Position numbers and translations under genes: made by a program. A stretch of DNA of 64,000 nt from Pseudorasbora parva (lineage: Eukaryota > Chordata > Actinopteri > Cypriniformes > Gobionidae), in the NCBI RefSeq assembly GCF_024679245.1, contig NC_090173.1, positions 6,568,428 through 6,632,427 on the forward strand. Reading direction: 5' to 3'. Position 1 is the first letter of the stretch. Every line of letters starts with the position of its first letter. The notes beneath the pieces were generated by a model. It saw nothing but the letters and a program-made list of their open reading frames with translations. It was not told the DNA's origin and did not search any database. This document shows positions 23,788 through 36,206 of this stretch, one piece after another.

Positions 23788-24857
23788 TTATATCAACGTT
23801 CGAGTTCTTAAAGGGCATGTTTACACCTGGTCATTTCATGCATTTTTACAGATTAGATATATCTGATTTATCAAAACGATTTATTTACATTTGGTCACAA
23901 AACGTTTTATGTTTTTACGTTTTGTTTCATGTTTGATACATTAAAGAAGTGTGTTTTCTTTGAGCAGGTAAAATAAAAGGTTCAGTTCATATAACTGACT
24001 GACAAAATTATATACATGAGGATGAAGTGCATCGTCAGTGCAGTGTGCTGAATCGTGTTATCGAACCGAATCGATGGCATGATAATCATAATCGAATCGA
24101 ACCGAACCGTGAGACCAGTGTAGGTTCACACCCTTAATGCCTAGCCTAGTCAAAGACTCAAGAGAAGATCAAAACCCTAAAATAACTGATCAATAAAGCC
24201 AGAGGTGAACAGTATTTTTAAACGTATTAACTGTCATATCTGTGTCTTCTTATGTCAAATAAAAATGTTACATCTTATATTAAAATGTAATGTAACCTTC
24301 AACCTTTTTTTATTTGCATATTCAATGTATTTTTAATCCAAATGTGTCCTGGTGAGTGGGTTAGCAGTCAAGTGCATGCAACAGAAGTCTGTGTAATTAT
24401 GGGCCATCATTTTCAGCGATGTCTGTGAAAAACGTCAGCTCAATCCACTCTGCGTGTTTCACTCATCAGCTTGTGCACAGCAGCTATAGTATGGATATTT
24501 AATTTTGTTTAATATTCTGTTAATTAGATGCATTTATTTCATCTTTCTCTGGTATTTTGGGCTGATACCGATACTGGTATCGAAGCATCTCTAGTTTCCA
24601 CATTAGGTCATTCAGCGGAGAGCAGGCGGTCTTTTGTGACTGTTTGAACACATTCAACCACACAGACGTTACACTACGAAAGCAATCTGGTCGAATGAGT
24701 TTTCCAACTTCTGGAAGTGGTTGAAAGTGATCCGATCGTCCAAAACACATCTTAATACCAAACGCTATTAAACTATTAAATGATTGGTGATCACAAAGAA
24801 TATATTTGATGATATTAGATTTTCATCACTGATATTGTCTTTTTTTGTGTCTAACAG

Positions 24858-25090
24858 GAATAAGAATTCTTAATTGAAAGTTGAATTGTCATTTATTTAG
24901 TGTTGATCAGCCCGAGATGACAGTTCCCTTTGGATGACTTGTAATCTCTGAACATATGAATCCAAACAACTGGATGAAGACGATCCGTGTGGATAGAAAA
25001 ACTTCACGTTTGCCTATCTGCTGTAAGGAGCATCTGTCCTGGTGAAGATATCACACAATTACGGCGATTCTGAGTGGCCAAGGAAATGCA
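24858..25090 (+). other. Exon-like block of uncertain status
   Basis: A strong acceptor (TTTTTTGTGTCTAACAG) precedes sequence that does not look repetitive, ending before the minisatellite. It could be an alternative exon of the putative gene; spliced from the block ending at 18033 it would stop within a few codons. Confidence 0.25.
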
Positions 25091-25199
25091 CGGTACTGTA
25101 AACTTTACATAACCTATTTAGCATTTGTAAGATTATTTTAAAGATTCATATTATCCAAGGTTATGTTCCTGACTTTAAATGCATCACAGTATGTCAGGT

Positions 25200-27415
25200 G
25201 TGTGTGGCTTACACGTTTTGTGAGGACATTATCATAAGATGATGTTCCTGATGTCTGACTTGACTGAAGAACCTCAGTGTTGTGTGTGTGTGTGTGTGGC
25301 TTACACCTGGGTTATGAGGACACATGATTTATGAGGACATTATCATAAGAAGATGTTCCTGATGTCTGACTTGACTGAAGAACCTCAGTGTTGTGTGTGT
25401 GTGTGGCTTACACCTGGGTTGTGAGGACACATGATTTATAAGGACATTCCCATAAGATGATGTTCCTGATGTCTGACTTGACTGAAGAAACTCAGTGTTG
25501 TGTGTGTGTGTGGCTTACACCTGGGTTGTGAGGACACATGATTTATAAGGACATTCCCATAAGATGATGTTCCTGATGTTTGACTTGACTGAAGAACCTC
25601 AGTGTTGTGTGTGTGTGTGTGGCTTACACCTGGGTTGTGAGGACACATGATTTATAAGGACATTCTCATAAGATGATGTTCCTGATGTTTGACCTGACTG
25701 AAGAACTTCAGTGTTGTGTGTGTGTGTGTGTGTGTGTGTGGCTTACACCTGGGTTATGAGGACACATGATTTATGAGGACATTATCATAAGATGATGTTC
25801 CTGATGTTTGACTTGACTGAAGAACCTCAGTGTTGTGTGTGTGTGTGTGGCTTACACCTGGGTTATGAGGACACGTGATTTATAAGGACATTCTCATAAG
25901 ATGATGTTCCTGATGTTTGACTTGACTGAAGAACCTCAGTGTTGTGTGTGTGTGTGTGTGTGTGGCTTACACCTGGGTTATGAGGACATGTGTTTTGTGA
26001 GGACACGTGATTTATGAGGACATTCTCATAAGATGATGTTCCTGATGTTTGACCTGACTGAAGAACTTCAGTGTTGTGTGTGTGTGTGTGGCTTACACCT
26101 GGGTTGTGAGGACACATGATTTATGAGGACATTCTCATAAGATGATGTTCCTGATGTTTGACCTGACTGAAGAACCTCAGTATTGTGTGTGTGTGTGGCT
26201 TACAACTGGGTTAAGAGGACACATGTTTTGTGAGGACATTATCATAAGAAGATGTTCCTGATGTTTGACCTGACTGAAGAACCTCAGTGTTGTGTGTGTG
26301 TGTGTGTGTGTGGCTTACACCTGGGTTAAGAGGACACATGATTTATAAGGACATTCTCATAAGATGATGTTCCTGATGTTTGACCTGACTGAAGAACCTC
26401 AGTGTTGTGTGTGTGTGTGGCTTACACCTGGGTTAAGAGGACACATGATTTATGAGGACATTATCATAAGAAGATGTTCCTGATGTTTGACTTGACTGAA
26501 GAACCCCAGTGTTGTGTGTGTGTGTGGCTTACACCTGGGTTATGAGGACACGTGATTTATAAGGACATTCTCATAAGATGATGTTCCTGATGTTTTACTT
26601 GACTGAAGAACCTCAGTGTTGTGTGTGTGTGTGTGTGTGTGGCTTACACCTGGGTTAAGAGAACACAGGATTTATAAGGACATTATCATAAGATGATGTT
26701 CCTGATGTTTGACCTGACTGAAGAACCTCAGTGTTGTGTGTGTGTGTGTGTGTGGCTTACACCTGGGTTATGAGGACACATGATTTATAAGGACATTCTC
26801 ATAAGATGATGTTCCTGATGTTTGACTTGACTGAAGAACCTCAGTGTTGTGTGTGTATGTGTGTGTGTGTGTGGCTTACACCTGGGTTATGAGGACACAT
26901 GATTTATGAGGACATTATCATAAGATGATGTTCCTGATGTTTGACTTGACTGAAGAACCTCAGTGTTGTGTGTGTGTGTGGCTTACACCTGGGTTATAAG
27001 GACACATGATTTGTGAGGACATTCTCATAAGATGATGTTCCTGATGTTTGACTTGACTGAAGAACCTCAGTGTTGTGTGTGTGTGTGGCTTACACCTGGG
27101 TTATGAGGACACATGATTTGTGAGGACATTCTCATAAGATGATGTTCCTGATGTTTGACTTGACTGAAGAACCTCAGTGTTGTGTGTGTGTGTGTGTGTG
27201 GCTTACACCTGGGTTATAAGGACACATGATTTGTGAGGACATTCTCATAAGATGATGTTCCTGATGTTTGACTTGACTGAAGAACCTCAGTGTTGTGTGT
27301 GTGTGTGGCTTACACCTGGGTTATGAGGACACATGATTTATGAGGACATTATCATAAGATGATGTTCCTGATGTTTGACTTGACTGAAGAACCTCAGTGT
27401 TGTGTGTGTGTGTTA
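25200..27415 (+). repeat. About 110-bp minisatellite, about 20 copies
   Basis: Each unit is a (TG)n tract, then GGCTTACACCTGGGTTATGA, a GGACACATGATTTATGAGGA block, and GATGATGTTCCTGATG leading to GAAGAACCTCAGTG. Units differ mainly in TG length. The mirror-image array lies at 28441-29765. ORFs made of repeated peptide blocks here are artefacts. Confidence 0.95.
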
Positions 27416-27699
27416 CTGTGACCTGATAAGCTGTTACTCAGAAGCTGTTTGCATGAGCAAAGTGTGCGCTTCTCTTTTACATAAATATGCAGAAACAGAA
27501 TACTTATTTCATTTCAGCAATGTAAAAAATTTAATTTTTGGTTCATTATCAGTTTCATAATAAACCAAACATATTTTTTTCAGCATTCTCAGTTTCTTTG
27601 AAGTTGTGTTTTACTCAATTGCTTTGGCAAAGCATCTGTCAGTCAAACTAAAATCTGGTAAAATCGGGGCAGATTAGAATGTGGCGGGCCGCCGGACTA
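27416..27699. other. Unique spacer between arrays
   Basis: About 280 bp of non-repetitive AT-rich sequence between two tandem arrays. No gene signal. Confidence 0.5.
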
Positions 27700-28440
27700 T
27701 AGGTTAACGATAACTTTTACTACCTACTTCTGTTATGATCAGGGTCAGGGTTAGCCAGACTAGAGGTAAACTATAACTTTTACTACCTACTTCTGTTATG
27801 ATCAGGGTAAGGGTTAGCCAGACTATAGGTCTACTATAACTTTTACTACCTACTTCTGTTATGATCAGGGTCAGGGTTAGCCAGACTAGAGGTTAACTAT
27901 AACTTTTACTACCTACTTCTGTTATGATCAGGGTCAGGGTTAGCCAGACTAGAGGTTAACTATAACTTTTACTACCTACTTCTGTTATGATCAGGGTCAG
28001 GGTTAGCCAGACTAGAGGTTAACTATAACTTTTACTACCTACTTCTGTCATGATCAGGGTTAGGGTTAGCCAGACTATAGGTCTACTATAACTTTTACTG
28101 CCTACTTCTGTTATGATCAGGATTAGGATTAGACAGACTAGAGGTAAACTATAACTTTTACTACCTACTTCTGTTATGATCAGGGTGAGGGTTAGACAGA
28201 CTAGAGGTTAAATATAACTTTTACTACCTACTTCTGTTATGATCAGGGTTAGGGTTAGCCAGACTAGAGGTTAAATATAACTTTTACTACCTACTTCTGT
28301 TATGATCAGGATTAGGATTAGACAGACTAGAGGTTAAATATAACTTTTACTACCTACTTCTGTTATGATCAGGGTGAGGGTTAGACAGACTAGAGGTTAA
28401 ATATAACTTTTACTACCTACTTCTGTTATGATCAGGTAGT
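27700..28440 (+). repeat. 63-bp minisatellite, 11-12 copies
   Basis: The unit contains AACTATAACTTTTACTACCT, ACTTCTGTTATGATCAGGGT and AGGGTTAGCCAGACTAGAGG. Variant units have TCAGGGTTAGGGTTAG. It is an independent array at the centre of symmetry between the two oppositely oriented arrays around it. Confidence 0.95.
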
Positions 28441-29765
28441 CCTCACAAATCATGTGTCCTCATAACCCAGGTGTAAGCCACACACACACACACACACAAC
28501 ACTGAGGTTCTTCAGTCAAGTAAAACATCAGGAACATCATCTTATGATAATGTCCTCATAAATCATGTGTCCTTATAACCCAGGTGTAAGCCACACACAC
28601 ACACACACACAAAACTGAGGTTCTTCAGTCAAGTCAAACATCAGGAACATCATCTTATGAGAATGTCCTCATAAATCACGTGTCCTCATAACCCAGGTGT
28701 AAGCCACACACACACACAACACTGAGGTTCTTCAGTCAGGTCAAACATCAGGAACATCATCTTATGATAATGTCCTCACAAAACACGTGTCCTCATAACC
28801 CAGGTGTAAGCCACACACACACACATACACACACAACACTGAGGTTCTTCAGTCAGGCCAAACATCAGGAACATCATCTTATGAGAATGTCCTTATAAAT
28901 CATGTGTCCTCACAACCCAGGTGTAAGCCACACACACACACACAACACTGAGGTTCTTCAGTCAGGTCAAATATCAGGAACATCATCTTATGAGAATGTC
29001 CTTATAAATCATGTGTCCTCATAACCCAGGTGTAAGCCACACACACACACACACAACACTGAGGTTCTTCAGTCAGGTCAAACATCAGGAACATCATCTT
29101 ATGATAATATCCTTATAAATCATGTGTCCTCACAACCCAGGTGTAAGCCACACACACACACACAACACTGAGGTTCTTCAGTCAGGTCAAATATCAGGAA
29201 CATCATCTTATGGGAATGTACTCATAAATCATGTGTCCTCATAACCCAGGTGTGAGCCACACACACACACACACAACACTGAGGTTCTTCAATCAAGTCA
29301 AACATCAGGAACATCATCTTATGATAATGTCCTCATAAATCATGTGTCCTCATAACCCAGGTGTAAGCCACACACACACACACACAACACTGAGGTTCTT
29401 CAATCAAGTCAAACATCAGGAACATCATCTTATGATAATGTCCTCATAAATCACGTGTCCTCACAACCCAGGTGTAAGCCACACACACACACACACACAC
29501 ACAACACTGAGGTTCTTCAATCAAGTCAAACATCAGGAACATCATCTTATGATAATGTCCTCATAAATCACGTGTCCTCACAAAACACATGTCCTCATAA
29601 CCCAGGTGTAAGCCACACACACACACACACACACAACACTGAGGTTCTTCAATCAAGTCAAACATCAGGAACATCATCTTATGATAATGTCCTCATAAAT
29701 CACGTGTCCTCACAAAACACATGTCCTCATAACCCAGGTGTAGGCCACACACACACACACACAAC
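28441..29765 (-). repeat. Inverted copy of the 110-bp minisatellite, about 11 copies
   Basis: This is the reverse complement of the array at 25200-27415: AACACTGAGGTTCTTC, CATCATCTTATGA, TGTCCTCATAA and CCCAGGTGTAAGCC followed by (CA)n, in about 11 units. It starts directly where the 63-bp array ends. Confidence 0.95.
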
Positions 29766-29922
29766 AAACACAAGTATTTAACAAACAGCAGCCCATCACT
29801 TTTGTCTCCGATTATTAATCAGTTCTAGACTAAAGATGAGGGAGAGGACAGTGGGACGAGTTGGGAGAAAAGGAAGTGGTTTTCACCCCATGGGTTAAAG
29901 AATCTGTTTTCCTCTTTTGTAG

Positions 29923-31316
29923 GGATTCTTGAATCTTCTGAAGGGGCGAGGCAAGAAGAAAACGGCAGATATGGCCTCCAGCGGAGTCTGCAGAACTGAG
30001 CACAGTTCACCGGGTAAACTGCAGAGCGTCCGGCTTCAGCAAAACAGCGAGCCTTTGTCAGGAATCAGGGATTATCGCTTACATGAAACTTGCTAAATGT
30101 TTGGTAACACTTTATAATAATGTTCAGTTATAAGTCACTTATAAGTTATTAGATAATGATGAACTAATCATTTACAAAACATGACATTCATAAATGACTA
30201 AGTAGTATGCTAACATTTTATGACTGTTTTGTTAATTCAGTTATAAGTAATTTATAAGTTATTGGTTAATACATTCATTCATTTTTAGTGGAATGCTATA
30301 CCATATATTCAAATACAAGTAATGTGTATACAATTGTAGTGTACACTTTAGATTAGGGGATGCAGAAAGAGTTGTAAATGAGTTCCACATCACCTGTAGT
30401 AGGTGTTGAACACTAGTGTAAGTGCTGACCGGTGAGGGTTCGACCTCTGACACTTCTGCTCATCACCTGATGTGTGTGTCAGAGGACATTAATCCACTTC
30501 ACATTATCCCAGATCCCACACAGGACTGCAGAGATTCAGAACACACTGCAGTCCCCTGACTGGAACGACTCTTCTCAATGATGCTGCTTTAGCATGTGTG
30601 TGCAGTTGAACACACACCAGCTGAAAACTTGGATTCATCAATACATTACTGATCATTTACTAATAGTCTGTTCATCATTTGTTCAAGATTAGCCATTGTT
30701 TGAGATGACACTAAAACAAGTTTGACATAAATACTCCAATAATGTTTAAGTGTTAATTATAGTACATCATCTAATAACTCAAACATCTACTATTGATCTG
30801 TTTTGATAATAAACAGCACATTTGTTAATGGTTAGCATATCACTTATTAATCATTAATGAATGTATAGTTATGTTTTGTAAATGATTTAGTTCATCATCT
30901 AAACTTATAACTGAACGTTATTATAAAGTGTTACCCATGTTTGTTTTTTCTTCTGTTGCCGCTGCTGTTTATTCTGTTTTGTTCAAATGTATGGCTATGT
31001 CTTAAACTTCTGTTGAAAGCTTTAAAGGGATGTTGAAATTGTCTGCCGAAGTGTTTTTTCTGTGCTATTGAACTCATGGCTACCGTCACCCGTCTGCTCA
31101 CCCACATTCTTCAAAATATCTTCCTTTGTGTTCAGCAGAAGAAAGAAACTCATACAGGTTTAGAAAAAAACATGAGGGGGGACCCTTTCATTTATTTTCA
31201 GCAATTTTTGTTAATTATGTTTATGAGAGATTTTAAGTATCTTGTGATTTATGTAATATTGTCAGGGCAACAGCTGTAATGTTGTAAACGAGCACTAATA
31301 AACTTCTTGTTCTCTG
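29923..31316 (+). CDS. Candidate last exon of a gene inside the 23.3-kb element
   Basis: A good acceptor (GTTTTCCTCTTTTGTAG, ending 29922) opens a block that, spliced in phase 1 from the exon ending at 18033, continues for about 25 codons to TGA at 29997-29999. The downstream sequence resembles a 3' UTR, interrupted by a MITE (30103-30935) and ending at an AATAAA signal (31297-31302) followed by GT-rich sequence. The predicted peptide is only about 31 residues and matches nothing I recognise. Another frame is open longer (from GFLNLLKGRGKKK to a TAA at 30094), so the true frame is uncertain. It could be a decayed gene captured by the element. Confidence 0.35.
30103..30935. mobile_element. MITE with GGTAACACTTTATAATAA ends
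   Basis: GGTAACACTTTATAATAA at the left is inverted at the right as TTATTATAAAGTGTTACC with the same spacing. ATGTTT precedes the left end (30097-30102) and recurs one base beyond the right end (30937-30942), a possible 6-bp duplication. It lies within the presumed 3' UTR. Confidence 0.7.
31297..31302 (+). terminator. Candidate poly(A) signal AATAAA
   Basis: AATAAA followed within about 30 bases by TGTTCTCTGAAGGTGTG, fitting a cleavage/polyadenylation context at the end of the presumed last exon. Confidence 0.4.
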
Positions 31317-31319
31317 AAG

Positions 31320-32540
31320 GTGTGCACTGTCGTATGTCCTCATGTCTGTTTAAAGGTCATGTGATCACACAAATAGCAGTATAGTGTAAAAGACATAGTT
31401 GAATATTCAGATATCAGAATATCATAGTTTAGAATGGTTGTGTGTTGGAGTATGAGCCACAGGTGAGGATGTGTTTGCAGTCTCAGTACTGTATTCATTT
31501 GTCCTCATAAATCAGGTGTGTCCTTTTAATGCACAATGCCTTCACGTTTGTGTTTGTGTATTGCAATGTCCCATTAATTCATGTTTGTCCCTCTAATACA
31601 CATTAATGTCATTTATGTGTGTTGTGTATCCACTGTCCTTATAATTTCGTTTTTTGTCATAGGCGGGGCTTAGACACTTAATTATGTGTCCTCATAATTA
31701 TGTATATTGTCAGGTGGTAATATTATAAGTTGTGTTGTGTGTATACAAATTCTGAAGAGAAATCTGTGTTGTTTGGCTCAAAACAAAATTTTTGATACCC
31801 TCCACATCACTGTAGAGCAAGTGGAAAGGGGTGTCCCTGTAATACACCAAAAAACTGGTTTGGGCTGAAGTGTCCTCATAAACCACATAAACCCGTATAG
31901 GTGTGTGTGTGTGTGTGTGTGTGTGTATTCTGACTGATTTTCTTTTTTCTTTTGATAATTAACAGGCTGCGTCAAAGTTATGCGATGCTATATGTGTGCG
32001 TAAGGCCCGGTGCGACTGAACAGCGGAAAAATAAGCCTAACTGTAAAAAATAATCCTAATGTTATGGAAAATAACACTACATTTTTTACAGTATTTTTTT
32101 GTAATTTTGAATTAGGCCTACGTTTAACACGATGTAAAATTACAAACAATTATGCTGCAGAATTTTTAGTATAGACTACTGTCACTTTATTGAAGGTGTT
32201 TGATCATTATAGGAAAAATCTGTAAAATAACAGTTTTTCACTTTTACAATCATAAAAAACGATCAAATGACTGTCAAACAAAAACCATAAAATTAAAGTA
32301 AAACATCTTAATTTAAACAAAGAAAATCTGTAAAATAACTATTTAACACTGTACTATTAAAAAAGCGTAAAAAATGGTAAATGACTGGCAGCTATTGCTG
32401 CCAAACAAAAACCGTAAAATTAAAGTAAAACATCTTAATTTAAACATCTGTAAAATAACAGTGTTTGTCACTAAAACCTTTAATGCAAATTTCTGTAAAA
32501 TTATTGTTTTTGCAACTTATTTGAATTATTTGTCACAGTT
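31320..32540. other. Inner flank of right arm; internal short duplications
   Basis: No gene. A (GT)n tract lies at about 31900-31927, and a block with AAAGTAAAACATCTTAATTT occurs twice (about 32296 and 32421), separated by CTGTAAAATAAC motifs. Confidence 0.4.
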
Positions 32541-32983
32541 TTTCTTTTTCTTTCGATGTGTTCATTAATCTATTAAGTTAAATATATTTTGCGTATTTAA
32601 TACTTTTATATATAGACTATACTTTTTTTTAAAGAAATATTGCTTAGCCTGGCCCTCTTTAAATCTCGCGAGCAAGAGTTTGAAAAGCTGTGATAGCATA
32701 TATAAAGCACACACTGCAAGCGTGTCCGTTTTTATTTCGGCTCCCATGTTAACAGGTTGCACACTGCCTGCGTGACAAGCTTGAGCCAGCGCGGAAAATG
32801 CCTGCATGCTAGAAATAAAAGAGACTATTTTTCACGAGACAAGTGTGTTGGAAGCGTTTCCAGGCAAAATAGAATAGGAAAAGATGTTTAGGCTATATGT
32901 CATTTTGACACGAATGGCCTACATATGACATTTTCATGTTTGAAAGTCTCTAGGTTAACCTATTGTAAGGTTATTTCAACAAT

Positions 32984-33091
<108 letters not shown>

Positions 33092-33579
33092 ACGTAATTC
33101 GGCGGGTGGGAGCCGAAATAAAAATGCGGGCGGGAGCCGAGATAAAAACGGACACGCCACGCAGCCGAGATGATCACCCCACGCTTGCAGTGTCGCCGGC
33201 CTTATATCTTAAGATTTTATATTGTTGTTTTTACAAATATTCAACAACTTATTTAATTTGAAAGCGTGCTCATAGGCAGTTTTCGCTTTTCATAGTATCT
33301 AACGTTACTCCTATAGGGCCTGACCACCTTGGCTTTTGGTAATAGTATGGAAGCATAAATGTAACCTCAATAAGAGTTAACCTGCATGCATATGCCTGGC
33401 ATTAATGTTAAAATTCCCATGAGAGGCTAAACCTCAGGGATTTTGGAGCACCACTTGCAAAAGTTCATAACAGTAGCCTATCAGTAGCCTATAACTACAA
33501 TGCGTTAACTGATTCCCTGTCTTATTCTGCCCTCTACTGGCTAATATCGAAATAACAACACAGCTAAACAATATACAGA

Positions 33580-34445
33580 CTTATGTCGAAATAACGACTT
33601 AATTATCTTGAAATAACGAGTTATTATGTTGAAATAACGACTTAATTATCTTGAAATAACGAGTTATTATGTTGAAATAACGACTTATTATGTTGAAATA
33701 ACGAGATATTATGTTGAAATAACGACTTAATTATCTTGAAATAACGAGTTATTATGTTGAAATAACGACTTAATTATCTTGAAATAACGAGTTATTATGT
33801 TGAAATAACGACTTATTATGTTGAAATAACGAGATATTATGTTGAAATAACGACTTAATTATCTTGAAATAACGAGTTATTATGTTGAAATAACGACTTA
33901 TTATGTTGAAATAACGACTTAATTATCTTGAAATAACGAGTTATTATGTTGAAATAACGACTTATTATGTTGAAATAACGACTTAATTATCTTGAAATAA
34001 CGAGTTATTATGTTGAAATAACGACTTAATTATCTTGAAATAACGAGTTATTATGTTGAAATAACGAGTTATTATGTTGAAATTACGAGATATTATGTTG
34101 AAATAACGACTTAATTATCTTGAAATAACGAGTTATGTTGAAATAACGACTTATTATGTTGAAATAACGAGATATGTTGAAATAACGACTTATTATGTTG
34201 AAATAACGAGATATTATGTTGAAATAACGACTTATTATCTTGAAATAACGAGTTATTATGTTGAAATAACGACTTATTATGTTGAAATAACGAGATATTA
34301 TGTTGAAATAACGACTTATTATGTTGAAATAACGACTTATTATGTTGAAATAACGAGATATTATGTTGAAATAACGACTTATTATGTTGAAATAACGAGA
34401 TATTATATTGAAATAACGACTTATTATGTTGAAATAACGAGATAA
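33580..34445. repeat. 21-bp tandem array, right arm
   Basis: Units of TTATGTTGAAATAACGACTT and TTATCTTGAAATAACGAGTT, the inverted form of 11251-12227. The order of variants differs from the left array. Confidence 0.9.
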
Positions 34446-34520
34446 GGTTTAATTATTTTTTTTCTCCCACCATCAATTTTTTTTTTTTTTTTTTTCACCA
34501 TGCGGTTCAGGGCTTCCGTA

Positions 34521-34526
34521 CTGATA
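34521..34526. other. Target-site duplication, right copy (CTGATA)
   Basis: Follows the terminus CTTCCGTA directly and matches 11168-11173. Confidence 0.85.
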
Positions 34527-34562
34527 AATTCTTTCCTAGAAGAACAATCCTCAGCTCACACA
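34521..34562 (-). pseudogene. GIMAP8-like gene, exon 3: first 42 bases
   Basis: After a splice acceptor (TGTTTTCCAG) the minus strand reads CELRIVLLGKNLS, the opening beta strand and start of the G1 loop of an AIG1 domain. It breaks at the 23.3-kb element inside the codon following LS. The other half of the same exon starts at 11173 in the compatible frame. The exon begins in phase 1, matching exon 2. Confidence 0.88.
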
Positions 34563-34645
34563 CTGGAAAACACAAAACACAATTCTGTAAAGTAAAAACC
34601 CTGAACAATCATCACCTAAAATAGTTTATAATTTAAATGACTTAC

Positions 34646-34687
34646 TGTTAGGATGATCCTGACTTAGACTTCCCCGCCTTTGGCTCG
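34646..34687 (-). CDS. GIMAP8-like gene, exon 2
   Basis: A 42-bp exon between an acceptor (TATTTTCAG, ending 34688) and a GTAAG donor (after 34646). In the frame set by its neighbours it encodes SQRRGSLSQDHPN, a short serine/basic linker typical of the region before the first AIG1 domain. Phases fit exon 1 (ATG plus one base) and exon 3. Confidence 0.65.
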
Positions 34688-35044
34688 CTGAAAATAAAAT
34701 CCATATAGTGTCAGATGTGAAGAATATAATGCAATCGAACCTTTAATGATCATGACAGACTGAATTAGTATATAGGATATAACGTGTTTTTAAGTCTTTG
34801 AAACTTAGATTTCAAAGACTTAAGTGGTGGAATTCTCTCTCTGCATATGATGTGACTGAATTTAGACAAAAACCAGCAGAAGACTAAATAAACCCCTATA
34901 AATACTATCAGTAACAAAGTGACAAATGCTCTTCATATTTGAACAAATTTCGATGAATTACATCCACTTTGAAAAAAAGGCTTATATGTTATAAGTTATA
35001 TTAGCATAACTTCTATATTTAATCTAATTTCATTTGTTGCTTAC

Positions 35045-35160
35045 TCATTCTGGATGTTATGTCACCACCAGCAGCCTCAAGTGCCGAATTCAGATTCCAC
35101 AGCGAATTGTCCCTGCCTTCCTTTGCATGCACATGACGGACTGAGGACACTCTCGAGTCT
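35045..35160 (-). CDS. GIMAP8-like gene, exon 1 (5' UTR and start codon)
   Basis: On the minus strand the exon ends CCAGAATGA|GTAAGC: the ATG (35046-35048) plus one base, then a strong donor after 35045. Joining to exon 2 gives a continuous frame. Upstream out-of-frame ATGs are present. The 5' boundary is not determined. No clear TATA box is seen between 35160 and 35250. Confidence 0.5.
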
Positions 35161-35711
35161 CACACAGCCAGACGTCTGACTGTGGGCGGTCCTTGACTGT
35201 ACTGTTTTACACCGAGGAGCTTTTGAGTTCATTTAAGTGGAACAGAAACTGCAGCTTCAACAATGTTGTAAAGGGACATATTTTCACTTCTCGTTTTACA
35301 TTTACACTGAATAAGATTCTGCATCATGATCGTGTCCCATCACTTCTGGTTATCCCCACCCAGCCCTGGAGTGGGTGCACTGAGTTTAGTTTACTGCCCT
35401 GGGGAGATCTCCCACTCAGAAGTACGAAATGGGGACTGGATGGGCAGGCCTGGTTACAGAATCAAATCATTGAGGTGCTTCTGAAATCACTGAGGGTGCT
35501 CTAGTAAAGTGGAGATGTAGGCTGAGCAACAGCTCCACCATAGCAGTGTAGAGTGAGAAATTTAAGATTATTTACAAGTCATCACGTTTACCTAATAATG
35601 GAATAGTCAAGAGTTTAAATAAAAAGCATACAAAATGATTGGGAATGGAAAAAAAAAAGTTATATCATATATATTATCATCTCAATTGTTGTGGCAAAAA
35701 TAAGTTTACTC
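35161..35711. other. Upstream flank of the GIMAP-like gene
   Basis: The presumed promoter side of the minus-strand gene. The 103-codon plus-strand ORF at 35193-35504 has no recognisable family. No specific regulatory site is supported. Confidence 0.35.
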
Positions 35712-36130
35712 TGTTGCATTACTAAATAAGAGACAAACCTTAGCCAATTGTCTTTATAAAGATTTAATCCTTGCAAGGATGAGCTCACAGTCAATACAAT
35801 TATGTAGTGCCTGCCTCGAGTGTGAACTGAGGAACCAAAAGAAGGCCAAAGCTTTTATACCCCTCAGTGTCCCAGTATCTTTCTGTACAGAGGAAAGATA
35901 AAACAAATGCCCTCCCCACTCACCCTTCTGTAACTGATAAAAGAAGAAAGCAAGGTACACAAGGGTGGTCTCCCCCCATCAGTGTTTGTGTTAAGGCCTC
36001 AAGTGTGATGGGGAGTTTTTACACCCGGGAGAGTCTCTAAACTAGGTGTCCCATGACCCCATGCTGAGATGTTTTTGTATGGCAGAGACAGATGTTGACT
36101 TCTGTGTGAACTCAACCATAAATTATTACA
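35712..36130 (-). repeat. Possible solo LTR
   Basis: On the minus strand it starts TGTAATAATT and ends AATGCAACA. It has a TATA-like GGGGTATAAAAGC near 35855 and an ATTAAATC poly(A)-like stretch about 100 bp downstream. That layout suggests an LTR of 419 bp. No matching target duplication was found, so the call is tentative. Confidence 0.35.
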
Positions 36131-36140
36131 TTTTCTTTAA

Positions 36141-36147
<7 letters not shown>

Positions 36148-36205
<58 letters not shown>
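36148..36205. repeat. (TA)n microsatellite
   Basis: Uninterrupted TA dinucleotides directly abutting the start of a Tc1/mariner element, which targets TA. Confidence 0.9.

Positions 36206-36206
<1 letters not shown>

Noticed and set aside
27700..28440. GGGTTAGGGTTAG motifs as an interstitial telomere repeat
   Set aside because: The motif occurs at most twice per 63-bp unit and varies (GGGTCAGGGTTAG); it is part of a minisatellite.
25436..29781. Repeated-peptide ORFs in the minisatellites as tandem-repeat proteins
   Set aside because: They are short, occur in both orientations of the same DNA repeat and depend on CA/TG tract length.
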